Origin: Earliella scabrosa
Taxonomy: Eukaryota; Basidiomycota; Agaricomycetes; Polyporales; Polyporaceae
Direction: 5' to 3'
Length of the DNA: 64,000 bases
NCBI GenBank assembly: GCA_022605405.1
Contig: JABYQQ010000001.1
Span: 2,232,001 to 2,296,000, forward strand
A program made the translations under genes and the position numbers. Numbering within the stretch: position 1 is the stretch's first letter; each line of letters starts with the position of its first letter. The notes under the pieces are model-generated. The model was not told where the DNA came from. It worked only from the letters and a program-made list of their open reading frames with translations, and did no database searches. Positions 55,672 to 64,000 of the stretch are shown piece by piece.

Positions 55672-58600
55672 TCAGAACTTCCATTCCGTATCCACCTCCA
55701 TGGCCCAAGGGACTACGCGCCGACGTGAGAAGGCGACCGACGAGCGAATGAGGGCAGGACGTACACTTGGTCATAAGTGTCTTCGAGAACAGCTTCTCGA
55801 CTGGGACACCGTGAAGCTTGCACCAGGAGACCGTGATTCTATTCAGACTACTCAATATCATAGTCACAGACAAAGAGTGCTCAACGGCGTACCTCGGGTC
55901 CAAGTAATTGATTTTACTAACGAACGCCACGATCCGTCAACGACAGACTCGACTGCACCACGACCGACCACTCACCTCGTACCCAGAGCGACCTCCTTGC
56001 CTGCCTCCCTGTCCTCCATCTGCAGCTTCAGCGTCTTTATCTTCTCGTCCAGCTTGTCGATGGCCTCCTCGATCTTCTCCGTCGGCCTCTCCTTCTTCAG
56101 CGTGTGCTTCTCCGTCCCGCGCTCCTTCTTCAGTCGTTTGTACTCCGCCTCAATCTCCTTGATCCTCTCCTTTAGCACGGACTCTTCAAGCGTCTCCTTG
56201 CCCTCCTCCGCAAGCTTCTCGTTGTCCTTCACGAACTTCTTCTCGGCCTTCTCGAGCTCCTTCGCTTTCAACGACTCCTCGTGCGCCTCGATCACATCGT
56301 CGTCCAGGTCGGACTCGGGCTCCTGGTACTTCTTCTTCTTCTTGTACTTGGAGTCGATCGTGAAGAGGGCGTGTCGGAGCTTCATGCGCTCGTACTTCAC
56401 GCCACGGATCTACCGGCCGCGGACTAAGACAGGATAGCTAACGCAGGGGCCCAACAGACGCACCTTATCCCGCATCTTGGACATTGACACCTCATGCGTC
56501 TTCGGAACGGCACGTTGATGGTTACACAAGATGGCGACCATACGATTGGCGTGGTTGTACGCGTTCAGCTTCTCCTGGACCGTGCCCTTCTCAGGCGTGC
56601 CGCGGTCGAGCAGCTCTTGGAAGGTCAACGACGCGTTGTACGTACGGAACACCTTCGCGGTAAGTCCCTTCATGTACGACTGCAGGTGACGGTTGAGCGC
56701 GCCGGTCTAAAGCCATCCCAAGCACCATCAACATCGGCGAGCAGGTTGAACGACGCAAGAAACGCACGTTAACGCGGTCGAAGAGTTCGTCTCCATCATC
56801 CTTGTCGTTCTTGAAGATGCGAATGTTCTTGTACACCTGATCTTCGACAGGTACCTCGTTGTAGTACCGGATGGAATCTTTACCCAGGAAATCGAAGACA
56901 AGCTTGTTCGGCGGCTCTAGCGTGACGTGTTCGCAGCGTAGAGAGCAGCAGCCGACAGTGTCGGCTTCATCGTCGCCCTTCTCGTTACCAGCACGCAGGG
57001 CAAGCTTGTCTATGAAGTACATAGCTGTTGCACGCTGACGCTCGCCCATGTTCTTACTCTTCAGCTGCTCGTTATAGTCGACACGGATCTTGTCAACATA
57101 TTTCTGCGTATATATTCGCATCAAAGAGGCAATTTGACTGTTCAAGGGCTGTACGCACCTTGAGTTCACGCGCCTTCTCGAACTTCGTCCAGTCACTCTG
57201 GCCCTTGAGTGAGCTGCCGGCAGCGAGGAAAACGTACTTGTAATTGCCGTTGACATTCTCGACCCAATTCGCCAACCAGGTTACAGTGTTGTCGTGCACA
57301 ACTTCCTTCCACTCGCCGGGTACGTTGGGTACAGGAATCGGCGCGTCCTTGCCGATGTTGATGGTGATATCCTCAGGACGCACACGAAGCTAGAGCGAAC
57401 GTTAGTCATCGCTGACAATGTGCAAGATTGACGAGTACCTTAAGAGCACCCTTCTTGGGATGATCACCACGTCCGCGGAATAGACCTGGAGGTTCCACGC
57501 GGAAGTTGCCAACCTTCTCCTTACGACCGTCCAAGGTGCAGTGAGTGTACGGCCCCTCCAATGCATCCTTAGCAGCCTTCGCCGCCTTCTTCTCCGCGGT
57601 AGTCATTGACTTCTTCTTCTCCTTCTCCGCCTCGAAGTAGTCGAACATTGGTCTGAAGTCGCAGAGCTCGAACTTCGTGATCTTGACACCATTCCGCTGT
57701 TTTACAAGATATCAGCGAGAGCGACCTCAGATATGTTCGCAATACGTACAGGTGGATTCTTCTTCAACACTTTCAGGAAGTCATCGAAGAAGTTCTTGTT
57801 GAACGTCACGTCCTTCGCATGGTCGGTCTCAAGCATGGCGGCATAGAAACCAGCGACCTCTTCAGACTCCGGTGGAAGGTCGACAACTTGGCCTGAGGTA
57901 CATGCGTCGAATGGAGAGCGTGCCACACTTGAGAAGATGGGACGCACCGTTATACTTCATCTTGACATGCGAAGGTAGGGGCTCGTATGGTGGCGGGAAG
58001 TACACACCGTTGTGCTCTAACGTCTCCCATTTCACTGACCCGTCCCGGTTGGCGTTCTGCGCCTCCCACCATTTGTAAATGTCCTCAGCCTCTTCCTCCT
58101 TCTTCGCCTTGCTCTTCTTCGGGGTGGCTTCCACATCCTCCTCCTTCTTGGCGGCTCTCTTCTTCGGCTTGACGTCGTCGGACGTCTCCGCCTTGACCTT
58201 CTTCGCGGTCGTTGCCTTCTTCGTGGCTGAGGCGTTCTTCGTGGCTGGAGCGCGTTTCTTCTTCAACGGCTTGTCGTCATCCGAGAAACTCTCATCGTCT
58301 GCGTCCTCCTCCTCCTTGACCTTGCGTTTGCCCTTGGCTGGCGCCTTCGGTGGTGGCGGAGCAGGACTATCGTCCTCAGACTCGATGTCGGGCTCGGACT
58401 CGGACTCCTGCTTCGCCTTCTTCTTCGGAGGTTTGCCCTTCCCTTTGCCCTTCGCCGCCGCCGCCTTGCCCTTGCCGTTTACCGCGCGCTTAGGCTTAGA
58501 CAAGGGCTCGTCGTCATCGTCCTCAGACTCAACAATGGTTTTGCTGGCTCGTGAGGTGCGCTTGCCATTTGTCGTGGCTGCCTTCGTGGTGGTCGCCGCC

Positions 58601-58975
58601 ACAGCACCTGGCATAGGCACAGCGGCGGACTTCGACTTGGCAGGTGAAGACGCAAGAGGCTTGTCATCCTCGCTGGACGACTCGCTCAACACCGGCTTCT
58701 TGCGTTTGAGTAGGCGGGTGTCCGGGGTCACAGGCTCGGACTTCGTGCGAGTGGTTTGGGACTGTATCCGCACGGGTAAGATAATCGCCACAGCACGGCA
58801 TGTACAACGAGGAACATACCAGCGGCACGTCGTCGTCCTCGCTCATCGAGGAGTCGGCCTGCGGACGGCCGTTACCATTCTGAGCGACGTGTCCGTTCTG
58901 GGGACCCCTGGCAGTCGAGGGCTGGGAGCTGAGAGGCGTGTCGTCGTCTGAGAACATGGAGACGTCTCCAGACAT
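55672..58975 (-). CDS. TOP1: DNA topoisomerase I (type IB)
   Basis: Nuclear enzyme that relaxes supercoils through a 3'-phosphotyrosine intermediate. 917 aa; eleven minus-strand exons: 58975-58820, 58761-57948, 57892-57750, 57696-57439, 57389-57159, 57103-56768, 56706-56464, 56409-55976, 55916-55893, 55838-55765 and 55712-55672. The N-terminal ~300 residues are acidic/basic and disordered with many nuclear-localisation-type Lys runs. The core has [49 protein letters not shown] with the catalytic Arg, FLGKDSIRY with Lys and ILCNHQR with Arg. A coiled-coil linker follows, then [16 protein letters not shown] with the active Tyr876. That Tyr is on a 24-nt exon. It ends [12 protein letters not shown], the conserved C-terminus. 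Confidence 0.95.
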
Positions 58976-59260
58976 TGTGGTTGAGGAAAGAGAGACGGTA
59001 GAGACAGGCAGCGGGGGTAGAGGGACAGGGAGGAATGGACGTGAGACGGGAAAAGCGAACTGGGGAAGAGTGCCAGCTCCAATCTGTTGAAGTATCACCG
59101 GACCTGCCCTAAACACCCAGTGCCCCGTGCCTCAGCGCCTGTGGTGGCAGGCGGCACGAACGTTGTCACTGGCCTCCTCGCCGTCGCCTGCGTCGACGAG
59201 CAATCAACTCGTTTGTACCTCGAGTCCTCTCCCCACGCTCACCTCTCACTGTCCTGCCAG
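58976..59260. promoter_or_regulatory. Short bidirectional promoter, TOP1 / NDUFB3
   Basis: 285 bp separate the start codons of two divergent genes. Both 5' leaders and core promoters must fit here. Confidence 0.6.
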
Positions 59261-59449
59261 ATGTCTGCACCACAGGACCCTCAGCTCTTCCGCGACCCCT
59301 GGGCAAAACGCGAGGCCTGGCGCAAGCATCCTGTCTTCTCCCGGCGTGCCATGTTCGCCCGAGCTTTTCCTGGGTTCGGTGTCGCCCTCGTCGCCTTCAC
59401 AACATACGTGGTTGCCGAGAACATGATGACGAAGGGGAAGTCGCATTGA
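59261..59449 (+). CDS. NDUFB3: NADH dehydrogenase (complex I) B12/NDUFB3-like subunit
   Basis: Small accessory subunit of mitochondrial complex I in the inner membrane. Intronless, 62 aa. The family block FRDPWAKREAWRKHPVFSRR sits at about 10-29. It is followed by MFARAFPGFGVALVAFTTYVV, a single membrane helix, and a short basic tail (KGKSH), matching the B12 pattern DPWxxxEAWR...FPGFG. Fungal members are of this length. The ATG at 59261 is used: an in-frame GTG further upstream would give a longer protein, but the family starts close to this Met. It shares a 285-bp promoter with TOP1. Confidence 0.85.
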   Translation: MSAPQDPQLFRDPWAKREAWRKHPVFSRRAMFARAFPGFGVALVAFTTYVVAENMMTKGKSH

Positions 59450-61587
59450 AATGGTCATAGAGTGACTACGCCTCACAATACATATCGGTATGTCCTCGTG
59501 CCTCCCCTTAATCCTCAAGGCCCTCGAACCCTCCGATCTCTGAACCATATGAGACAGAACTCCCCTCCGTGTGGTGTGCCACTAGACTTGTCGTGCGCCC
59601 TCCTGCTTGCGCCCTATGCACCACGTTGTAGTTGGGAATGTTCTCATCGACTTACGCAATCTTACGCGGCGTCCTCTAGCTAGTCGTTTGTGTGAGCGCT
59701 CCGTAGCAACACCCGCCCTCATTGGCGACCTCAACGTGTGCCTGAGGACGTACGAGCAATACAGCCACGGTCGAGCCATCTACGACGTTTAGCGCCTCCT
59801 TGGCCATTCTGGAGGGAACCTGATAACAGGACGGAGCTACGAGACCATCACAGACGGTAAGTGAAGCTATGTACAAGTAATATTCCCCGAACGCCGTCAG
59901 CGTGCCATGTGCGGCATATTGCTTGGTTAATGAATTTGTCAATTGGTTTCACCGAGATTAGCCATAGCACGACTTCTCTGGAACGGTTGAAGGATGAACG
60001 TTGAACCTGTATGCGCGGACTCGGCATGCCGGAGGAGCAAGGTGAGCAGGAACAGAGTGCTTGATCTGCGACGCCGGAGGCTCCTTCTGCCAACATCACC
60101 CAGGGCTCCCTCGCAGGGCATCGTGCCACCGCACCTCTTAATATGTTGGTTGCGCTTATTTAACCATATTATCATAGGCCCCCAGCCTGAGCAGGTACAT
60201 GTAGAGGAACTCGGCATAGTCCATCCGTGTACGCGTCAACTTGAGCAACAGAAAGACCGAGCACTCACCACGCATATCAACTCATATCTTCTAAGCATCG
60301 GGCCATCGCACGAAAGTGCGAAGTTTCATGATCAATATGGCAAGGCACAAGTAACAAACGTTTCGTCTACTAGGGGCTTCGCTTCGGTCTTTTGGCGACT
60401 ATATGATCGAAAAGGTGAACGTAACCCCCCTCCGCGGGCTTCGAGAGAATTTCCGTGATGCTCACAGCGTCTGTTAAACGGTGAGTACTTGAGTTATCAG
60501 TGAGCTTTCCCGATGATACGCCCAGGGCGCCTTACACTCGTCAAGTACTGATGAGCGATACTTCTAGAGCGAATTTCGAACCGAAGCGACCTAACCAGCA
60601 TGTTGCGGGCCCGTCGAGCGCGTGGACGTCGTCTTAACTCCTCCGCACTCGTCCTATGCTGAAACTGATAATCTGATATCGCCTATGGGTGGGTCCCCGT
60701 TCCCAGCAGCAGCACCTCCAATGGCGCCCGCTTGGCACGGTCCGATGTAGCTTTCTCCTCGTTGGTGGCTCGCCAGGCCGGGTGCAAACCACGCAGCGCT
60801 TCGGGACCGAACACCCAAACTCGTTGTATAGAGGCGGCGAAGCTCAGAAGCTCGCCGGCGTGCTCTTGGGATACCCCACGAGGCGTGGAGACGATCGCCC
60901 GAAAATTGTATTGCCAGCTGGCGACTGGACGAACTTTCTGATATCCGGATATCTGCGCATGGTCGTTTCAAGAAGGCACAATGTGTACGTACACGTCCGT
61001 GTACGATGATGCTTGGAAGCTCACAATGATGTTCGAACATAGTCGAAGGCTCGAGGCGTCGTATGGTACCCCGCTCCGCCCGTGATCGAGTACGGTGATT
61101 TCTCATGAGTTGCTTCTGCCGCGCGGTCTGAAGACTGACGTTCTCATCACTAGTGTTGTGGGCTCCTGTTTGACCTTGAGAAGATCGGAGCGGCGAGAGG
61201 TGAGGAAGATTGCAATGTGAGGCACTATCATGTCCTGACTAGTTGCACCAGGCCAGCTTTAACCTAGGTCGCCTTGTGTCATTTCCAGGGTGCTGTCACA
61301 CCGGAATCAAGGGTACGCTGAGCGCATTCGTCATGTCGGTCTTCGTCCTTGTTCGCCTCTTGTAAGTGGTCCGCTCTGTCTGTTCGCCGTTCGAACGTCC
61401 CTTGTCATATCCCTCTGATAAGACAGCGTCCCGGATCCCGCGGCCCCACGGCACTGAACATGGGAAAGTTATCAAACCCTCCAGCTCAGAATGGCCAGAT
61501 CGTGTCAACCTCGATATCCTGTCGTGCTGCGAAGCAGAAAGCCTATAAGTCTATGCCACGATGATCTGCAATATCGTACGTCTACGT
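59450..61587. other. Gene-poor region, left part
   Basis: About 2.1 kb downstream of NDUFB3. Frames of up to about 154 codons (59994-60458) and a 150-codon minus frame (60654-61106) have no motif or splice pattern I can support. No RNA gene or transposon hallmark is seen. Confidence 0.4.
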
Positions 61588-61765
61588 CTACTTGACACGA
61601 ATCTTCTTGTCCGCAACGTGTGGTGCCTCAAACACGCCTTTCCTGCATGGCTCTTAGCCCCACTCGCGGGACGGCTTACGCGACCATGTCCGTGTCGTTC
61701 AAATTGTCGAGAGGGTCGGGAATCAGGTTCCAGGCGAAGAACCCGGCGTGGCGCCCACGAGGCAT
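61588..61765 (-). pseudogene. Small gene remnant or last exons of an unrecognised gene
   Basis: Two pieces with a good intron between them (61765-61680 and 61642-61588, donor GTAAGC, acceptor GCAG) encode 46 aa. They include HAGFFAWNLIPDPLDNLNDT and then VFEAPHVADKKIRVK followed by a stop. The composition is protein-like, not random. The frame is closed by TGA immediately before the ATG at 61765, and no AG acceptor lies in between. So it is either a tiny gene or, more likely, the 3' end of a gene whose upstream part has decayed. An adjacent out-of-frame stretch (WLYGMNRVHEEMELKR, about 61800-61855) may be more of the same gene. I do not recognise the family. Confidence 0.35.
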
Positions 61766-63237
61766 TCATTCCGCATGCGACGCCGGAAGAAGTCTCACTC
61801 CGTTTCAACTCCATTTCTTCATGGACTCTATTCATGCCGTACAGCCAGGGCGACCTTCGGTCAAGCGAGACGTCCACATCCACCAGTGGGGACCGGCGGG
61901 GCACACCACAGGCAAGTGGGGCGTTTCGCGCGTCTCGAGAGTCCGCCGACACCTTGGGTTTAAATGCCAACCGGCGACTGTTCAATTGCCTCCGGCAAGG
62001 GCACGTAATTTGTGCGCAAATGGAAAACGCAGCACACTCTCTAGGTACGGCCGGGCGGCCAGTCCGCGCGGGTACGAGGCGGCACGCTCACAACATCATG
62101 ACGAGTATGTAGCCTCGGCTTATGACTTCAATGACGCTGCTAATTGCTGCTGGTCTCCGACCGCCGGGCTCAGAACTACTTGCCCATAGTCATTGATGCA
62201 AACATCAACTCTTACACGCGGCGTGTAACTCTGCACGCTACTGTAAGATAGGGACGAGAGCTGTCGACGTCGGTCACTACGAACTCACAGCTAATTCGCG
62301 ATCCGGAGCTCAGCGGAGGGGCGGCGAGCGCTAACAGCTGGTGAACCTTTCAAGCGCTTCGGAGCACTGTGATCCGCCGTCCGCCAGGAGCCGCCAACGA
62401 CTGTCGGCCGTTCGGGGAGGGTGCACGCGGGCCCATCCGGCAGTGACGGTAGCAATTTCGCTGAGTAGCTATCTCGATTGCTGTTGAGGCGAAAATGAAA
62501 CTGGAGAGATAGCGATGTAGGTGCTCGAAACTGTTAGTCGCCTCGTGGTGGAACGTGTGTTCTTGGTGCAACCGCGCACCTTTCGTTTCAGAAGCCATCC
62601 AGCGGTCCGCTCGATAGGCACACAATTTTCAGCTCCAGGCAAGCTCCAGGCGTCGAACAGTATCGATCCTGAGACGAGTCGCTTACGCGGAGGGGCAAAT
62701 ATGACATTAACGGGCGTAAGTGTTTAGGTGCGAAATTAAGTAAACTGGTCGTCTCATACTGATCGGCTATACGCTTATTCCTTTACCAGTTCGCTTGGCC
62801 CGCCTTCCGGTCAGTCTCGATGGTAAGCCACATACGTCAGCTATGCGGAGGTCTTACCGTCGAAGTGTTTTGGACACAGAGCGAATGACGCGGTAGCCCT
62901 CGCGTCTGTACACACAGGGTGCAAATTGGGGGAACATAGCTTGCGTCGAATCCTTCAACGCCGAGCCCAACTTGGAGGCAATTGATGGAGGGCTCGCGTC
63001 CACGCTTTGCGCGTAGGCGTGGTGATCCAGATCTGATCGCCAGAACGCTCCCAGAATTCTCGTTTGCACTAAACCCGGGAAAGACGGGCGTCGGCGATGC
63101 GCGTATGCTCCCAAATCACTTTCCCACCTGGCCTCATCTTGCACAGAATCTCCCGTCCTCGTCCTTCCACTTTTTACCTAGGCCCTCGTTTCCTGTCCCT
63201 CTTCCAGTCCGCTCTTTTAAATCTCCTCGCCTCCGCC
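61766..63237. other. Gene-poor region, right part
   Basis: Holds possible decayed sequence next to the remnant and the promoter of the HAD gene. The last 100 bp before 63238 are CT-rich (TCCTCGTCCTTCC, CCTGTCCCTCTTCC), typical of a core promoter. No intact gene is seen. Confidence 0.4.
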
Positions 63238-64000
63238 ATGTCCACTCGTTCCGTGCCTACGTTTCTGCTCCCCTCTGCCTGCTGCAGCATGGCCTCCCTT
63301 CACCGTCGGTACACCACCCTCATCTTGGACTTGGGCGACGTCCTCTTCAAGTGGTCACCGAAGACAAAGACACCCATCCCCCCACGACAGCTCAAGGAGA
63401 TCCTCTCGTCTGTCACCTGGTTCCAGTATGAGCGAGGTCAGATCTCCCAGCCCGAGTGCTATGAACGCGTAGCAGCCGAATTCAACCTCCAAGTCGACGC
63501 CATCGCTGAAGCATTCAAACAAGCTCGCGAGTCATTACGACCTAACGAGGAGTTCATCACGTTGATTCGCGAACTCCGCCAGCAGTCGCAAGGCCAGCTT
63601 ACCGTCCTCGCTCTCTCCAACATCTCCCTACCCGACTACGAGTACATCATGTCCCTCAACTCTGACTGGGCAACCATCTTCGACCGTGTCTTCCCCTCTG
63701 CACTCATCGGCGAGCGCAAGCCCCATCTAGGATGCTACCGCAAGGTCATCTCCGAAGCCCACATCGACCCCTCCCTCACCGTCTTCGTTGACGACAAGCT
63801 CGACAACGTCGCTTCCGCTCGTTCACTCGGCATGCACGGAATCGTTTTCGATAACCAGGCCAACGTGTTCCGTCAACTCCGGAATATCTTCGGCGACCCT
63901 GTACGCCGGGGCCAGGAATACCTGCGCCGCCACGCAGGGAAGCTCGAGTCCCAGACGGACGGCGGCGCCGTCTTCGAGGAGAACTTCACCCAGCTCATCA
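63238..64000 (+). CDS. HAD-superfamily protein, 5' part; possible HAD-like terpene synthase
   Basis: Open frame of 254 codons running off the right edge, so incomplete. A haloacid-dehalogenase-like domain fills it: TTLILDLGDVLFKWSP (about 25-40) at the nucleophile loop, LALSNIS as motif II, GERKPHLGCYRKVI as the motif III Lys region and VFVDDKLDNVASARSLGMHG as motif IV. The nucleophile loop is DLGDV, not the canonical DxDx(T/V). The frame continues past the HAD domain (FGDPVRRGQEYLRRHAGKLE...ENFTQLI) rather than stopping, as in fungal two-part enzymes where a HAD-like domain is fused to a terpene-cyclase-like domain (drimane-type sesquiterpene synthases). That assignment is from remembered family features and needs the missing 3' part. 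Start: ATG 63238, or 63289 in the same frame. Confidence 0.7.
   Translation, partial: MSTRSVPTFLLPSACCSMASLHRRYTTLILDLGDVLFKWSPKTKTPIPPRQLKEILSSVTWFQYERGQISQPECYERVAAEFNLQVDAIAEAFKQARESLRPNEEFITLIRELRQQSQGQLTVLALSNISLPDYEYIMSLNSDWATIFDRVFPSALIGERKPHLGCYRKVISEAHIDPSLTVFVDDKLDNVASARSLGMHGIVFDNQANVFRQLRNIFGDPVRRGQEYLRRHAGKLESQTDGGAVFEENFTQLI

Noticed and set aside
58079..58951. 290-codon plus-strand frame opposite the TOP1 N-terminus
   Set aside because: Ser/Phe/Leu runs are the complement of the Lys/Glu-rich disordered TOP1 region; no independent signals.
59450..63237. Transposon or LTR remnant in the gene-poor region
   Set aside because: I found no terminal repeats, target duplications or reverse transcriptase/transposase motifs by eye.

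Overview
The window is nuclear DNA of a filamentous basidiomycete, most likely an Agaricomycete and possibly a polypore. It is GC-rich and gene-dense. The genes are cut by many 45-75 nt introns with GT(R)(A)G donors, and some exons are only 7-24 nt long. The family content fits: a large Gα protein, basidiomycete-style F-box proteins carrying a CTDGG motif, a MYND finger protein, an OPT transporter, a P450, a GH79 enzyme, a family-1 UDP-glycosyltransferase and a HAD-type gene at the right edge. I rebuilt exon-intron structures by hand from splice signals, reading phase and family motifs. For nearly every multi-exon gene the exon lengths sum to a whole number of codons.

Layout from left to right: an atypical Gα subunit (+); two tandem F-box paralogs (-); a 6-phosphogluconate-dehydrogenase-like enzyme (-); a 21-exon OPT oligopeptide transporter (+); a UDP-glycosyltransferase (-) flanked by two copies of a ~320-360 bp duplication, with a UGT relic beside the right copy; a 1029-aa coiled-coil/disordered protein (+); the BAR protein Rvs161/Hob3 (-); a Zn2Cys6 factor (-); SDHAF4 (+); a hemerythrin-domain protein (+); an O-fucosyltransferase-like membrane protein (-); a factor combining two C2H2 fingers with a Zn2Cys6 cluster (-); a P450 (-); a secreted GH79 glycosidase (-); a MYND protein (+); a ComA/HSA32-like protein with a likely mitochondrial leader (+); a homoserine-acetyltransferase-like α/β hydrolase (-); ribosomal protein RPS23 (+); CDP-diacylglycerol synthase (-); DNA topoisomerase I (-); the complex I subunit NDUFB3 (+); about 3.8 kb of gene-poor DNA with one small gene remnant; and the 5' part of a HAD-superfamily gene running off the right edge (+).

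Most genes are unrelated housekeeping or accessory functions rather than one operon-like system. The housekeeping block (RPS23, CDS1, TOP1, NDUFB3) is tight, with short shared intergenic regions. Accessory genes (F-box, UGT, P450, GH79, MYND, HAD) sit among longer spacers. The most interesting signals are the Gα with alanine at the catalytic glutamine position, the UGT locus with flanking duplication and relic, GC-AG introns in two divergent neighbours, the topoisomerase active-site tyrosine on a 24-nt exon, three TGACGTCA sites around the ComA-like gene, and the possible HAD-type terpene synthase at the edge.
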